From assembly GCA_022836915.1 (NCBI GenBank), contig CP094668.1, positions 4,712,001 to 4,776,000 of the forward strand: 64,000 nt of DNA, read 5' to 3'. Below the pieces are notes generated by a model. It did not search any database. It saw only the letters and a program-made list of their open reading frames with translations, and was not told where the DNA came from. The position numbers and the translations under genes were made by a program. Below are positions 17,212 through 25,866 of the stretch, piece after piece; the stretch's first letter is position 1, and each line of letters starts with the position of its first letter. Source of the DNA: Paenibacillus sp. OVF10 (GTDB lineage Bacteria; Bacillota; Bacilli; Paenibacillales; Paenibacillaceae).

Positions 17212-19646
17212 GATGGACTCACTCCTTCCTGCAAGGGTACATTCAAAGGTCTGACCAGTTGTTCCCTCGGTACAGGAAGACGGTTAACCCATACACCTGT
17301 CGCCTGATGAATTGCGGCTGTAATGGCTGGCGCAAGCGCTACGGAACCAATCTCACCAATCCCCCTTGGTCCAAACGCATCACCTTCGGGTAAGTCTTCA
17401 ATAGCCTCAACCTCCAGATTGGTATGAATATCCTGAATGGTTGGGATCAGATACGTGTCGAGGTTAGTGGTTACATAACGGCTGTCCTGCATGACCGCAT
17501 CCTCGGTCAACGTGAATCCAAGCGCCATGACACTGCCGCCTTCAATCTGTCCGATAAAGCCCATAGGGTTGATCACCGGGCCTGCCGCTACAACATGGCG
17601 TGTATCCAGCAGCTTGGTTTCTCCGGTCAAAGTATTTACTTCCACCTCTGCCGCAACCGCCGCATACGTATACAAATAATGCCCGCCTACCACATTGTCT
17701 GGCGTAGTTGGGTAATCAAACTTTGTATCAAAAATCCATTCATCGGCTTCGCCCTGCGTCACGAGTTCAGCATACGAGATAACTAAGCCTGAAGGTGCTT
17801 CCTCTTTCGCCAAGTATTGAGATGCACCTAAATAACTTTCAGCAATTTGAGTACTTCCAGTCCCTTCAGCAACGATCTCAGCCACTTCAATTCTTTCAGC
17901 CTTTTCTGGTGTTTCCGCTTCTGAACTTTCGGCAGGAAGCTGGCCTTTACGCCATATACCACCAGGCCCTGTCACCAGTTCATCTGCCGGAACGCCGGAC
18001 ATTTCAGACGCGACAGCGAGAACACGGGAACGAAATGGAGTCTGCAGTCGTTGAAGAGCCATCCATGCCATCGTTGTTGAACGTGAAGCTGTACTTGATC
18101 CGCTGTGTGGCACACGATCCGTATCTCCAATGATGATACTGAGATCCGATGTACTGCATAGGAATAGATCACATAACATAATTTCCAGCGTTGCAATAAG
18201 CCCCTGACCAAATTCCTCGTAGCTGAACGCCACCTCAATCTTGCCTTCGTTATTCAGGGACAGGCGGCCTCCCGCAGGGTCCGGAATCCCGTATCCCAGC
18301 CCTGCACCGTGCATGGCGATGGCTGCTCCGACTCCACGCTTGATCCATGGCAGAGAAGGATCTACCGGGGGTTGCTGATGTTTTTGCCACAGTTCGGAAT
18401 GATTCAATGCCTCCCATACTTGAGACAGTCCATCCGTGACCAGAATGCGTTGATTCAGTGGTCCGGGATCATTCTTTTCCCTCATATTACGTCTGCGGAA
18501 CTCCCAAGGGTCCATGTTCATGATTTCTGCAAGCCGATCCATCTGGCCTTCCATGGCAAAAATCGCCTGGTTCCCGCCAAATCCGCGAAACTCACCTGAC
18601 AGCCCGTTATTCGTATACACAGACACACCTTCCACATCCACATGAGGGATGGCGTATGGTCCTAGACAATGCTCGGTACAGAAATTCAGCACCGGTGCAC
18701 CCAATGTGGCATACGCGCCCGTATCTGCTGTAATACGGACACGATGCGCTTGGATGATACCTTCCTGGCTCATACCGGTCTTCATTTCAATCTTCATTGG
18801 GTGCCGTTTCAACCCTGCACGCACGGATTCTTTACGTGAATTATGCATTTTCACAGGACGCCAGCATCTCAAGGCCAGTAATGCACCATAGGGCTGTACG
18901 TTGAGTTCATCTTTTCCGCCAAATGAACCACCAATCGGTGAAGACACCACCCGAATATCTTCTTCAGGACAGCCAATAATACGCGCAAGCTGCATCCGGT
19001 CTTTATAGCCATGTTGCGTTGCCGCGTATACATTCAGCCTTCCCTCTTCATCCGGGACAAACAGGCCACCTTCTGTCTCCATGTAAGCATGCATCTGGCG
19101 AGGCGTATAATACGTCTCAGTCACGATATGATCACAAGTGGCAAAAGCTTGCTCGGTATCTCCACGTTTGATCTCCGTGCGATGCAGCACATTACCTGGA
19201 CCATGCTCATGCAACTCTGGTGCTCCGGGAGCCAAGGCAGCGTCTGTACTATTCAGTGGAGCGAGTTCCTCATACTCTACGCGAATCGCATCCAGCGCAA
19301 GTGCCGCACGTTCCGGAGAATCCGCAGCAACTGCTGCTATGGCATCCCCAACATAACGTACAATATCCTCGCAGAACACAGGCTGATCCGGGGTCGCTAT
19401 GCCAAAACGATTCAGACCAGGTACATCTTTGGAAGTCAGAACCGCATAGACGCCATCCAACGCCTCAGCTTCCGAAGTATCTATAGACAATATGCGAGCA
19501 TAAGGATATTCGCTTCGCAATACTCTGCCATGAATCATATCAGGTAGCGTCATATCCGTCAGATATTGAAGCTGGCCTGTAACTTTGGGTACCCCATCTG
19601 GCCGCAAGTGCCAGCGTTTCCCGCTCTGTTTCCGATTCAGCAGCAT
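17208..19646 (-). CDS. pucD: Xanthine dehydrogenase, molybdopterin-binding subunit
   Basis: This is the catalytic subunit that oxidises hypoxanthine and xanthine to urate; 812 residues. The start is ATG 19646 with GGGAGAGGG upstream; a reading from 19700 overlaps nothing useful and lacks such a site. Conserved features are the Moco-binding PIGGSFGGKDE, the FRGFGGNQ segment, and the C-terminal GPRGIGEIGSVALAPAI containing the active-site glutamate. Residues near 590-650 form an acidic Glu/Ala-rich insertion (ESSEAETPEKAER) that makes it longer than the B. subtilis protein. It sits between pucC and pucE. Confidence 0.92.
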   Translation of the reverse strand: MLLNRKQSGKRWHLRPDGVPKVTGQLQYLTDMTLPDMIHGRVLRSEYPYARILSIDTSEAEALDGVYAVLTSKDVPGLNRFGIATPDQPVFCEDIVRYVGDAIAAVAADSPERAALALDAIRVEYEELAPLNSTDAALAPGAPELHEHGPGNVLHRTEIKRGDTEQAFATCDHIVTETYYTPRQMHAYMETEGGLFVPDEEGRLNVYAATQHGYKDRMQLARIIGCPEEDIRVVSSPIGGSFGGKDELNVQPYGALLALRCWRPVKMHNSRKESVRAGLKRHPMKIEMKTGMSQEGIIQAHRVRITADTGAYATLGAPVLNFCTEHCLGPYAIPHVDVEGVSVYTNNGLSGEFRGFGGNQAIFAMEGQMDRLAEIMNMDPWEFRRRNMREKNDPGPLNQRILVTDGLSQVWEALNHSELWQKHQQPPVDPSLPWIKRGVGAAIAMHGAGLGYGIPDPAGGRLSLNNEGKIEVAFSYEEFGQGLIATLEIMLCDLFLCSTSDLSIIIGDTDRVPHSGSSTASRSTTMAWMALQRLQTPFRSRVLAVASEMSGVPADELVTGPGGIWRKGQLPAESSEAETPEKAERIEVAEIVAEGTGSTQIAESYLGASQYLAKEEAPSGLVISYAELVTQGEADEWIFDTKFDYPTTPDNVVGGHYLYTYAAVAAEVEVNTLTGETKLLDTRHVVAAGPVINPMGFIGQIEGGSVMALGFTLTEDAVMQDSRYVTTNLDTYLIPTIQDIHTNLEVEAIEDLPEGDAFGPRGIGEIGSVALAPAITAAIHQATGVWVNRLPVPREQLVRPLNVPLQEGVSPS

Positions 19647-19678
19647 GATCCCTCTCCCCTTTGCTTGATCCCATTCAT

Positions 19679-20593
19679 TTATTCGTGAAGTGCCTCCCAT
19701 AGCCCAGCGCCAAGCATATTGCCTGCGGTCTGTTTGCGATAATGTTCTGTTGCAAATGTATCGCCATAAGTCGTAAATTCGGCAGCCACAGCAGTTGCAA
19801 GAGTCGCCGCTTGCATGACAGTAGCTTCACTACCAAGAAGCTGTTGTTCCGACTCCAGAAGTCGCATCGCCATGCCTGAACCCCCGCCCGCAGCAATCGC
19901 AATCTTGGTCCAGCGGTTATCCGAATCAATCTCTCCATACAACGCAACCGTCACAAGAGATGCACTGAACGTCTCCCTTCGACCCAACTTGCGGTAAAAG
20001 GAAACTTCTCGTGCAGCAGGCCTGTGCCCACTGTCCACATTAAGCAGAGAGGACGGTCTCATCGGGATATGAATCGAGATTAATACATCCCCTGGATTAC
20101 GGCTGCCATCCCGTCCACCCTGAAGCCAGGAAGACACACTGCGGATCTCAATTCCGCTGTCCGTCAACCAGTGCAGCTTCGCATCATATACAAGCAAAGC
20201 AGGCAGCGTATCCCCTACTCCGGACACAATATTTCCGCCAATGGTTGCCACATTACGAATGGAAGGGGCAGCAATTGCATTCACCGCTTCTTGCAAGATC
20301 GGCAGTTGATGCAACAACGCTTGTGAAGCACATTCCTTTAATCGGGTCATTGCGCCAATGACTATCTCATTTCCACGATTAGATATACCGCTCATTTCAG
20401 GAATACGAGCCAGGCTTATCATGTGTTCAGGCGCTGGAACCAAGCCACCCTCCCACTGGGTTCGCAGCAATGTTCCGCCTGCCGTAAAACAACATATTCC
20501 CTTGAGTCTACTTCTTAACGCTTGGAGTTCTTGCAGGTTCTCAGGCTGCCATACCGATGGCAATGCTCCAGAACCGTATGCCGGTGTGACCAT
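19679..20593 (-). CDS. pucC: Xanthine dehydrogenase, FAD-binding subunit
   Basis: The protein has 304 residues. The N-terminal FAD-binding region begins VWQPENLQELQALRSRL with the TAGGTLL loop. APSIRNVATIGGNIVSGVGD is the classic flavin-binding signature of the CO-dehydrogenase/xanthine-dehydrogenase FAD subunit. The C-terminal domain ends with the usual small alpha/beta fold. It passes electrons from the iron-sulfur subunit to NAD+. A reading frame overlapping its start (20515-20754) may be an N-terminal extension or a separate small gene. Confidence 0.9.
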   Translation of the reverse strand: MVTPAYGSGALPSVWQPENLQELQALRSRLKGICCFTAGGTLLRTQWEGGLVPAPEHMISLARIPEMSGISNRGNEIVIGAMTRLKECASQALLHQLPILQEAVNAIAAPSIRNVATIGGNIVSGVGDTLPALLVYDAKLHWLTDSGIEIRSVSSWLQGGRDGSRNPGDVLISIHIPMRPSSLLNVDSGHRPAAREVSFYRKLGRRETFSASLVTVALYGEIDSDNRWTKIAIAAGGGSGMAMRLLESEQQLLGSEATVMQAATLATAVAAEFTTYGDTFATEHYRKQTAGNMLGAGLWEALHE

Positions 20594-20754
20594 CGCTGCA
20601 TCCCCTTTCTCTCTCTTCCTTGGGCAGGAAATTCAACCGACTGATCCAGATAATTCTTCAAATCATATGAGAGTTCGGCAGCAACGTCAATTACCTTTAC
20701 ATCGTTTTGGATAAATGTATAAAATCTGCGTTCCATTTGTGCTTGATGCATCAT
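20515..20754 (-). CDS. Small unrecognised ORF overlapping the start of pucC
   Basis: About 50 codons from 20754 to roughly 20604 read like real protein (MERRFYTFIQNDVKVIDVAA, then ELSYDLKNYLDQSVEFPAQG). After the G4 run (20600-20603) the text becomes arginine/histidine-rich and overlaps pucC. If one G were missing there, the frame would join pucC directly as KGDAAMVTPAYGSG. No ribosome binding site precedes either candidate ATG. It may be a small separate protein, an N-terminal extension of PucC, or chance. Confidence 0.3.
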   Translation of the reverse strand: MMHQAQMERRFYTFIQNDVKVIDVAAELSYDLKNYLDQSVEFPAQGRERKGMQRWSHRHTVLEHCHRYGSLRTCKNSKR

Positions 20755-20807
20755 GATCTATCGAAAGCTAACACAGACTCTCTTTCATCACATGATAAAA
20801 GAAGACA

Positions 20808-20840
20808 AACAGGCCAACCAGACTGCCTGGCTGACCTGTT
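20808..20840. terminator. Hairpin between pucB and pucC
   Basis: AACAGGCCAACCAG and CTGGCTGACCTGTT pair around ACTGC, with a pyrimidine-rich stretch following on the minus strand. It lies 40 bp past the pucB stop and 215 bp before pucC, so it could terminate or attenuate transcription between the maturation genes and the dehydrogenase genes. Confidence 0.55.
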
Positions 20841-20880
20841 CATGTCATTAAATTAAACATAATTTTTCATCTTCTCCTGT

Positions 20881-21531
20881 TCATGAGTCTGTCTGCTCCG
20901 ATTCATATACATGATTCAAAATGCGTTCCAATTCCGGTTCCGTATCCGCATCCCAGAAACTAGTCTCAGACAGTGGTACATGTACACCTGAATAGTTAGC
21001 GCTGCGCATAATCTTGCGTGCCCCCTCATCTCCATGCAGAGACAACAGAGGTCCGAACATATGGGAGCGAAAAGCAACGGGCGGCTTGCCTCCCTCACCG
21101 TCTGTAGCTGCGACATAGTCACACAGTTTGTGGGTAGCCAGTGCTGTGGTCACCCGATTAATATCCTGCGTTTTTAATAAAGGCTGATCACCCAGTAACA
21201 TGAGAATGCCTTCCGGTTTGTACTCCATGGCCGACAATACGCCAGAATGAAGAGAACTGGCCATGCCGCAAGCATAGTCTGCACAGGCCACAATTCGAAG
21301 TCGTGCTGTGGCATGATAAGCATATGCGGCTGAATCAACCCATTTTACAGGCAGCCATGCCAATGAATCTTCCGGTTTGACTACACAGACCACTTGATCC
21401 AGATCCGAATTCAGCGCAGCTTCCAGTGACCATGCAGCCAGTGACCTCCCGTCTGGCATGACAACCGAGAGTTTATCCCGACCAAGGCGACAACTCTTAC
21501 CTGCTGCCAGAACTATGCCCGTCATTCGCAT
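20881..21531 (-). CDS. pucB: MobA-like nucleotidyltransferase for Moco maturation
   Basis: The protein has 216 residues from ATG 21531 (AAGGGGAG eight bases upstream). The nucleotidyltransferase start is TGIVLAAGKSCRLGRDKL, with LLGDQPLL as the metal-binding GDxP-like motif. Homologues (MocA/PucB) add CMP to molybdopterin or assist cofactor delivery to xanthine dehydrogenase. The 5' part overlaps the end of pucA by about 35 bp, so the two are coupled. Confidence 0.85.
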   Translation of the reverse strand: MRMTGIVLAAGKSCRLGRDKLSVVMPDGRSLAAWSLEAALNSDLDQVVCVVKPEDSLAWLPVKWVDSAAYAYHATARLRIVACADYACGMASSLHSGVLSAMEYKPEGILMLLGDQPLLKTQDINRVTTALATHKLCDYVAATDGEGGKPPVAFRSHMFGPLLSLHGDEGARKIMRSANYSGVHVPLSETSFWDADTEPELERILNHVYESEQTDS

Positions 21532-22774
21532 GTGCAACGCTCCCCTTCTGCACCTCAGAACTCAAGGGAGACACCTTATGTTTACATGCGATCAATTCCG
21601 CTGCAATACTGATGGCGATCTGTTCGGGACCGTCCGCTCCGATGCTCAAACCGACGGGAGAATGTACATATTTCAACGGTGGTAAGCCATCCAGCAGACG
21701 GGCTGTTCGTGTTTTGGAACCCATGATGCCAAGATACGTATACTCACAGTCCACTAACATCTCCAGCAGTTCACGTTCGCGAGGAAAGTTGTGACTCATC
21801 AAAATCAAATAATCTCCTTTGTGCACGTTTAACAAAGGCATAATCTCACGCGGGAAACCCGTTTCTAGTTCAGCTTCAGGGAACCTTTCCGTGGTGCATA
21901 AGGACTCTCGCCAATCGGCTATCACAACACGGAATCCTGCGGATTGGGCGAGTTTTGCAACAGGAATAACATCATTCCCGGCTCCGATGATAATCAGACG
22001 TGGTTTAGGTGTGTACAGCGAAGTAAGTTGCTGCGGGAGGTCCCAGGAATTCGTTGAAAACTTATCGTTTGTCAATATTTCAGCATCAGACTCAGAGATA
22101 TGTTGTGAATCACCAGATAAATGGGAAGAATGAGATCCGTTTGACGTAACAGGTGCCACTTCAGGCACAAGCGTAAGGCGAGGTATATTGGGAGAATGTT
22201 GTGTTGATGCCGTATGTTCATGCTTGATATCCCCACTGCTGTGCTGGACATCAACCTGCAATGAAGCTGGATTATTGTTCGTCACGCGATCATGAGGAGG
22301 GACGAGCGAAGGACGCAAGACTGGATGTCCCTTTTCTGTAGGCTCGATCCGTCTCCAGCCATATTGAACCCTTGTGTAATCATCTTGGAACGTACGGGTT
22401 AACGCTGTTGCAGCGCCGGATTGAAAACACTCGTACATCTTCTGTAACGTATATCGGAGTTCACCACACACAGGTTCAAGTAGCACAACAACAAGTCCGC
22501 CGCAGCCGATCGTCTCACCCCAGGACAGATCATCCTCAGGACGCATGTCGTATTCCACGAATTCCATCTGCTTCGTATCCAGCACATGGCTCACCCGGGC
22601 CTGAAGATCACTCTCCAGGCATCCCGGACTGATACTGCCATACATTATGCCATCCTCGGTCAACAGCATAGAGACTCCCTGCTTACGGTAAGCATGACCC
22701 TCTACCTTGATCGCTGTTGCGAGCACGCAGCGCGTTTCACGGGCTGCGATTGCACACAGATCATGCATTTCCAT
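21497..22774 (-). CDS. pucA: XdhC/CoxI-family Moco maturation and insertion factor
   Basis: The protein has about 425 residues from ATG 22774 (GGAG six bases upstream). The N-terminal XdhC domain (about 1-160) contains SISPGCLESDL and GCGGLVVVLLEP. The C-terminal Rossmann domain (about 255-400) contains RLIIIGAGNDVIPVAKLAQSAGF and GIMGSKTR. These proteins bind molybdenum cofactor, promote its sulfuration and insert it into xanthine dehydrogenase. Between the domains lies an unusual low-complexity linker of roughly 85 residues rich in Ser, His, Pro and Asn (about 165-250), not present in typical PucA. Confidence 0.85.
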   Translation of the reverse strand: MEMHDLCAIAARETRCVLATAIKVEGHAYRKQGVSMLLTEDGIMYGSISPGCLESDLQARVSHVLDTKQMEFVEYDMRPEDDLSWGETIGCGGLVVVLLEPVCGELRYTLQKMYECFQSGAATALTRTFQDDYTRVQYGWRRIEPTEKGHPVLRPSLVPPHDRVTNNNPASLQVDVQHSSGDIKHEHTASTQHSPNIPRLTLVPEVAPVTSNGSHSSHLSGDSQHISESDAEILTNDKFSTNSWDLPQQLTSLYTPKPRLIIIGAGNDVIPVAKLAQSAGFRVVIADWRESLCTTERFPEAELETGFPREIMPLLNVHKGDYLILMSHNFPRERELLEMLVDCEYTYLGIMGSKTRTARLLDGLPPLKYVHSPVGLSIGADGPEQIAISIAAELIACKHKVSPLSSEVQKGSVAHANDGHSSGSR

Positions 22775-22816
22775 AGCGGTCTCCATCCTTTCTGGAATTG
22801 CATAAGCTTCCTTCGA

Positions 22817-24139
22817 TCAGATACGTTTCATCAATCTCGCAATACTCTTATCCGACTCACGCAGCACAATGCCACGATCAATCGTCTGAATCTTGCGATT
22901 CTTGAGTACAATGCTGCCGTCGATAATAACGGTATCCACACAGCTACGTGTTGCAGAATAGACCACACGGGAATAGACATCTGTCTCATAGGAAGGATAC
23001 GTGTGAAAATCATCCAGATCCAGCAGCAGCATATCTGCCTTTTTGCCCACTTCAAGACTGCCGATTTCCTTCGATAAGCCAAGCACCTCTGCACCACCCA
23101 TGGTAGCCATGCGTAATACCGTCCGGGCATCCATCACCGTTGGACCATGAGGAATCTTCTGCATCAGCGCCGTGAGGCGCATTTCCTGAAACATATCCAG
23201 ATTGTTATTGCATGCGGCACCATCTGCCCCGATCCCAACAGCGATCTGACGATTAAGCAGATCCGGAATATCTGCTACCCCGGAGGAAAGTTTCATATTT
23301 GATCCTGGACAGTGAGTGACTTTGACACCACGTTTACGGATGATCTCCTTCTCTTCTTCACTCAGCCATACACAATGGGCAAGCACCAGTCTCGGGGTCG
23401 CCAGACCGATATGATCAAGGTATACGATGTTACGCATTCCGCGTTCATGTTCTACCAGTTCGATCTCTCCACGATTCTCGGAGGCATGGGTGTGGACTTT
23501 GACATGATATTTATTGGACAGGTCGCGCACCTCTACCAGCAATTCTTCGGTACATGATACAACGAAGCGTGGACAGAAAGCATACTGAATGCGACCTCCG
23601 CCAAACCCGTTCCATTTTTCCAGCAGATCCACACTCTGTTGCAACGAAGTTGCTGTATCCTCACGCAGAGGTTCCGGAACCTCGTCTCCATGATCCATCA
23701 TCACCTTGCCGGAGATGACCCGGATGCCGCTCTGTGCCATCGCCTGAAACGCCGAGTCCGTGTGATGTACCGTCTCCATATCCAGAATGGTGGTGGTTCC
23801 GCTGGAGATCAATTCGCCCAATCCGAGCATTGCTGAATAATACACGGACTCCTCATCATGCGCTGCTTCCAGCGGCCAGATACGTTGACGGAGCCAATCC
23901 ATCAGTTCCAGATCATCTGCACGTCCACGGAACAAGGTCTGACACAGATGAATATGCGTCTGGATGAAACCTGGCAACAGCACTTTACCACGAGCATCAA
24001 TGACTTGGTCAGCTTGCACGTCGATGTGCGCTGCAATCTCCTTGATTTTGTTATCCTCTATTAACAGATCTCCGATGAACACTTCCTCTTCTGCATTCAT
24101 CGTCACAAGCTGTGCGCCTTTCAGCAGGATCGTTCCCAT
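22817..24139 (-). CDS. Amidohydrolase, guanine/8-oxoguanine or deoxyadenosine deaminase-like
   Basis: This metal-dependent aminohydrolase of 440 residues belongs to the TrzN/AtzB/SsnA-like branch of the amidohydrolase superfamily. Metal ligands are visible as THIHL (HxH) in the first third, HTHASE, AHCVWLS, and the Asp in GIGADGAACNNN. The N-terminal beta-sandwich and C-terminal GLSKEIGSLEVGKKADMLLLD return are standard. Its place between the GGT-like gene and pucA suggests deamination of a purine base entering the pathway, perhaps guanine to xanthine. 5'-deoxyadenosine deaminase is a real alternative. Intact. Confidence 0.75.
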   Translation of the reverse strand: MGTILLKGAQLVTMNAEEEVFIGDLLIEDNKIKEIAAHIDVQADQVIDARGKVLLPGFIQTHIHLCQTLFRGRADDLELMDWLRQRIWPLEAAHDEESVYYSAMLGLGELISSGTTTILDMETVHHTDSAFQAMAQSGIRVISGKVMMDHGDEVPEPLREDTATSLQQSVDLLEKWNGFGGGRIQYAFCPRFVVSCTEELLVEVRDLSNKYHVKVHTHASENRGEIELVEHERGMRNIVYLDHIGLATPRLVLAHCVWLSEEEKEIIRKRGVKVTHCPGSNMKLSSGVADIPDLLNRQIAVGIGADGAACNNNLDMFQEMRLTALMQKIPHGPTVMDARTVLRMATMGGAEVLGLSKEIGSLEVGKKADMLLLDLDDFHTYPSYETDVYSRVVYSATRSCVDTVIIDGSIVLKNRKIQTIDRGIVLRESDKSIARLMKRI

Positions 24140-24159
24140 GCCAATCTCCCTATCTGTGT

Positions 24160-24265
24160 CTGTCTATATAGTACAACTCATACATATTTACACTCTCACT
24201 CCAATGACAGACTAACCTTCCGATCGCTGTTATCATGTAAATATCTAGTTGAACTTATATGTTCA
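24160..24265 (+). repeat. Dispersed intergenic repeat, copy B, with partial terminal inverted repeats
   Basis: The core at 24184-24231 matches copy A at 5924-5973 (shared ATATTTACACT, ATGACAGA, AACCTTCC, ATCGCTGTT). Flanks TATATAGTACAACTCATACA and AGTTGAACTTATAT (24248-24261) are imperfect inverted repeats, giving an element of about 100 bp between the GGT-like gene and the amidohydrolase gene. It carries no ORF. Confidence 0.6.
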
Positions 24266-24273
24266 TGTAGCTG

Positions 24274-25866
24274 TTACCACCCAATAGCCATACCATCGCC
24301 TCTGGGATCTGCTGCCCCGCTAATCATGCCGTCCTCACGAATGACAATGCCTTGCGACTGTCCCATAATACCGTCCCACGGCGCTCTCGCTTCAACGTTA
24401 TGTCCCCACTGGGCAAGGGTTGCACATACGTCATCATGATATCGGTTCTCCACACGCATCGTATCACCTTCTTCGCCCCAGGTACGTCCGTACACCCAAC
24501 GCGGCAGGCTGATCGCTTCCTGGATGTTGAGCCCGTAATCAAGCACTCCGGTAAGCACCGATAATTGTGTCTGAGGCTGCCCTTCTCCCCCTGTGTACCT
24601 ACAAGCATATATGGTTTGCCATCTCGTGTAACAAGGCCCGGCATGAGGGTGTGGAATGAGCGTTTGTTCGGTTCCAGCACGTTGGCATCTCTCGGATCTA
24701 GGGAGAAAACGACCCCCGGTTCTGCATAATGACCCCGTATCCCCTGGTACATACGCTGCACCGAAGTCAAAATACAGGCTTTGAATGAAGGAAACGGCAT
24801 TGCCTTCGCTATCAACAACCGCAGCATACGCCGTGTCCTGGCCTATTGTTTTAGACAAAAACGGTTGTGCCACAGGTGGAGCAGACTGAATCTCATTCCA
24901 CAATTGGTCTCCGTAACTCTTGGATAACAGAAGATCCAGCGGAATGTCCCTGAAATCCGGGTCCGTCAGATAACGGTCACGATCACGAAACGCCTTTTTC
25001 ACCACTTCCGCCATCAGATGATAGAATTCCGGTGAGGTACGTGCTACAGAGGACAGATCCGTATGCTCCAGCATATTTAACATCATCAGCATCGAGAATC
25101 CCTGCGAGTTGGGCGGCATCTGATGAACTTCATAGCCACGATACTCCGTGCTAACGGGTTTCACCCACTCGCCCCGATGCCCTGCAAAGTCTGCTGGTGC
25201 AAGCATGCCCCCATCCTCACGAATAGCCGAAGTCAGACGATCCGCAAGTTCTCCTGTATAAAAAGCATCTCGCCCTCCCGTCTGAATCAGACGAATGGAG
25301 GCAGCAAGATCAGGTTGGATCAGCAGCTCGCCCTCCTGCAAAAGTCTACCCAAAGGCGCAAATACCGCTCGCAGCGGTGTATGCCCCATAATGAAATCTT
25401 CATCCCTTTCCATCCACAGGCGGAGATTCCGGGATACAGGGCATCCTTTTTCCGCATACTGCGCGGCAGGTTCAAGCAGTTGCTCCCACGGTAACTTCCC
25501 GTACCGGGACCAGACTTCCCACCAGGCATCCACCACTCCCGGAACCGTGATGGCACTAAGCACACCACGCTGAGGGATCGCACTCATGCCCATCGCTTTG
25601 AACGTCTCCGCATGAATGCCTGCTGCTGAGCGACCACTTCCGTTATAAGCGGTAATCTCACCGCTGGCTCCGTCATGAATCAGGAAGAAGGCATCCCCGC
25701 CAAGTCCGGTCATATGCGGATATACCACACCTAGTGCTGCACTGACCGCAATAGCCGCATCATAAGCATTCCCGCCTTGCTGGAGGATGGAGCTTCCTAC
25801 TGCACTCGCCAGATAATGAGGAGTGGTGACCATGACCTCCCTTGAGATTGGCATCTGGTTTAACAT
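24274..25866 (-). CDS. Gamma-glutamyltransferase-family Ntn hydrolase, possibly HpxW-like oxamate amidohydrolase (frame scrambled)
   Basis: This Ntn-fold proenzyme of 530 codons has N-terminal ATPHYLASAVG-type sequence and GGNAYDAAIAVSAAL. The predicted autocleavage threonine lies in GQDTAYAAVVDSEGN, and the C-terminus carries AADPRGDGMA. The frame looks open throughout, but about 45 residues after PGDTG are nonsense. Restoring one base at each of three runs (24733-24736, 24706-24709, 24587-24591) recovers the family sequence VIMQNRGSFFSLDPRDANVL, then PNKRSFHTLMPGLVTRDGKP and the block up to GGEGQPQTQL. Three losses sum to one codon, so no stop appears. A GGT homologue, HpxW, hydrolyses oxamate in the Klebsiella urate cluster. 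The placement here argues for that role over glutathione metabolism. Confidence 0.75.
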   Translation of the reverse strand: MLNQMPISREVMVTTPHYLASAVGSSILQQGGNAYDAAIAVSAALGVVYPHMTGLGGDAFFLIHDGASGEITAYNGSGRSAAGIHAETFKAMGMSAIPQRGVLSAITVPGVVDAWWEVWSRYGKLPWEQLLEPAAQYAEKGCPVSRNLRLWMERDEDFIMGHTPLRAVFAPLGRLLQEGELLIQPDLAASIRLIQTGGRDAFYTGELADRLTSAIREDGGMLAPADFAGHRGEWVKPVSTEYRGYEVHQMPPNSQGFSMLMMLNMLEHTDLSSVARTSPEFYHLMAEVVKKAFRDRDRYLTDPDFRDIPLDLLLSKSYGDQLWNEIQSAPPVAQPFLSKTIGQDTAYAAVVDSEGNAVSFIQSLYFDFGAAYVPGDTGSLCRTGGRFLPRSERCQRAGTEQTLIPHPHAGPCYTRWQTIYACRYTGGEGQPQTQLSVLTGVLDYGLNIQEAISLPRWVYGRTWGEEGDTMRVENRYHDDVCATLAQWGHNVEARAPWDGIMGQSQGIVIREDGMISGAADPRGDGMAIGW

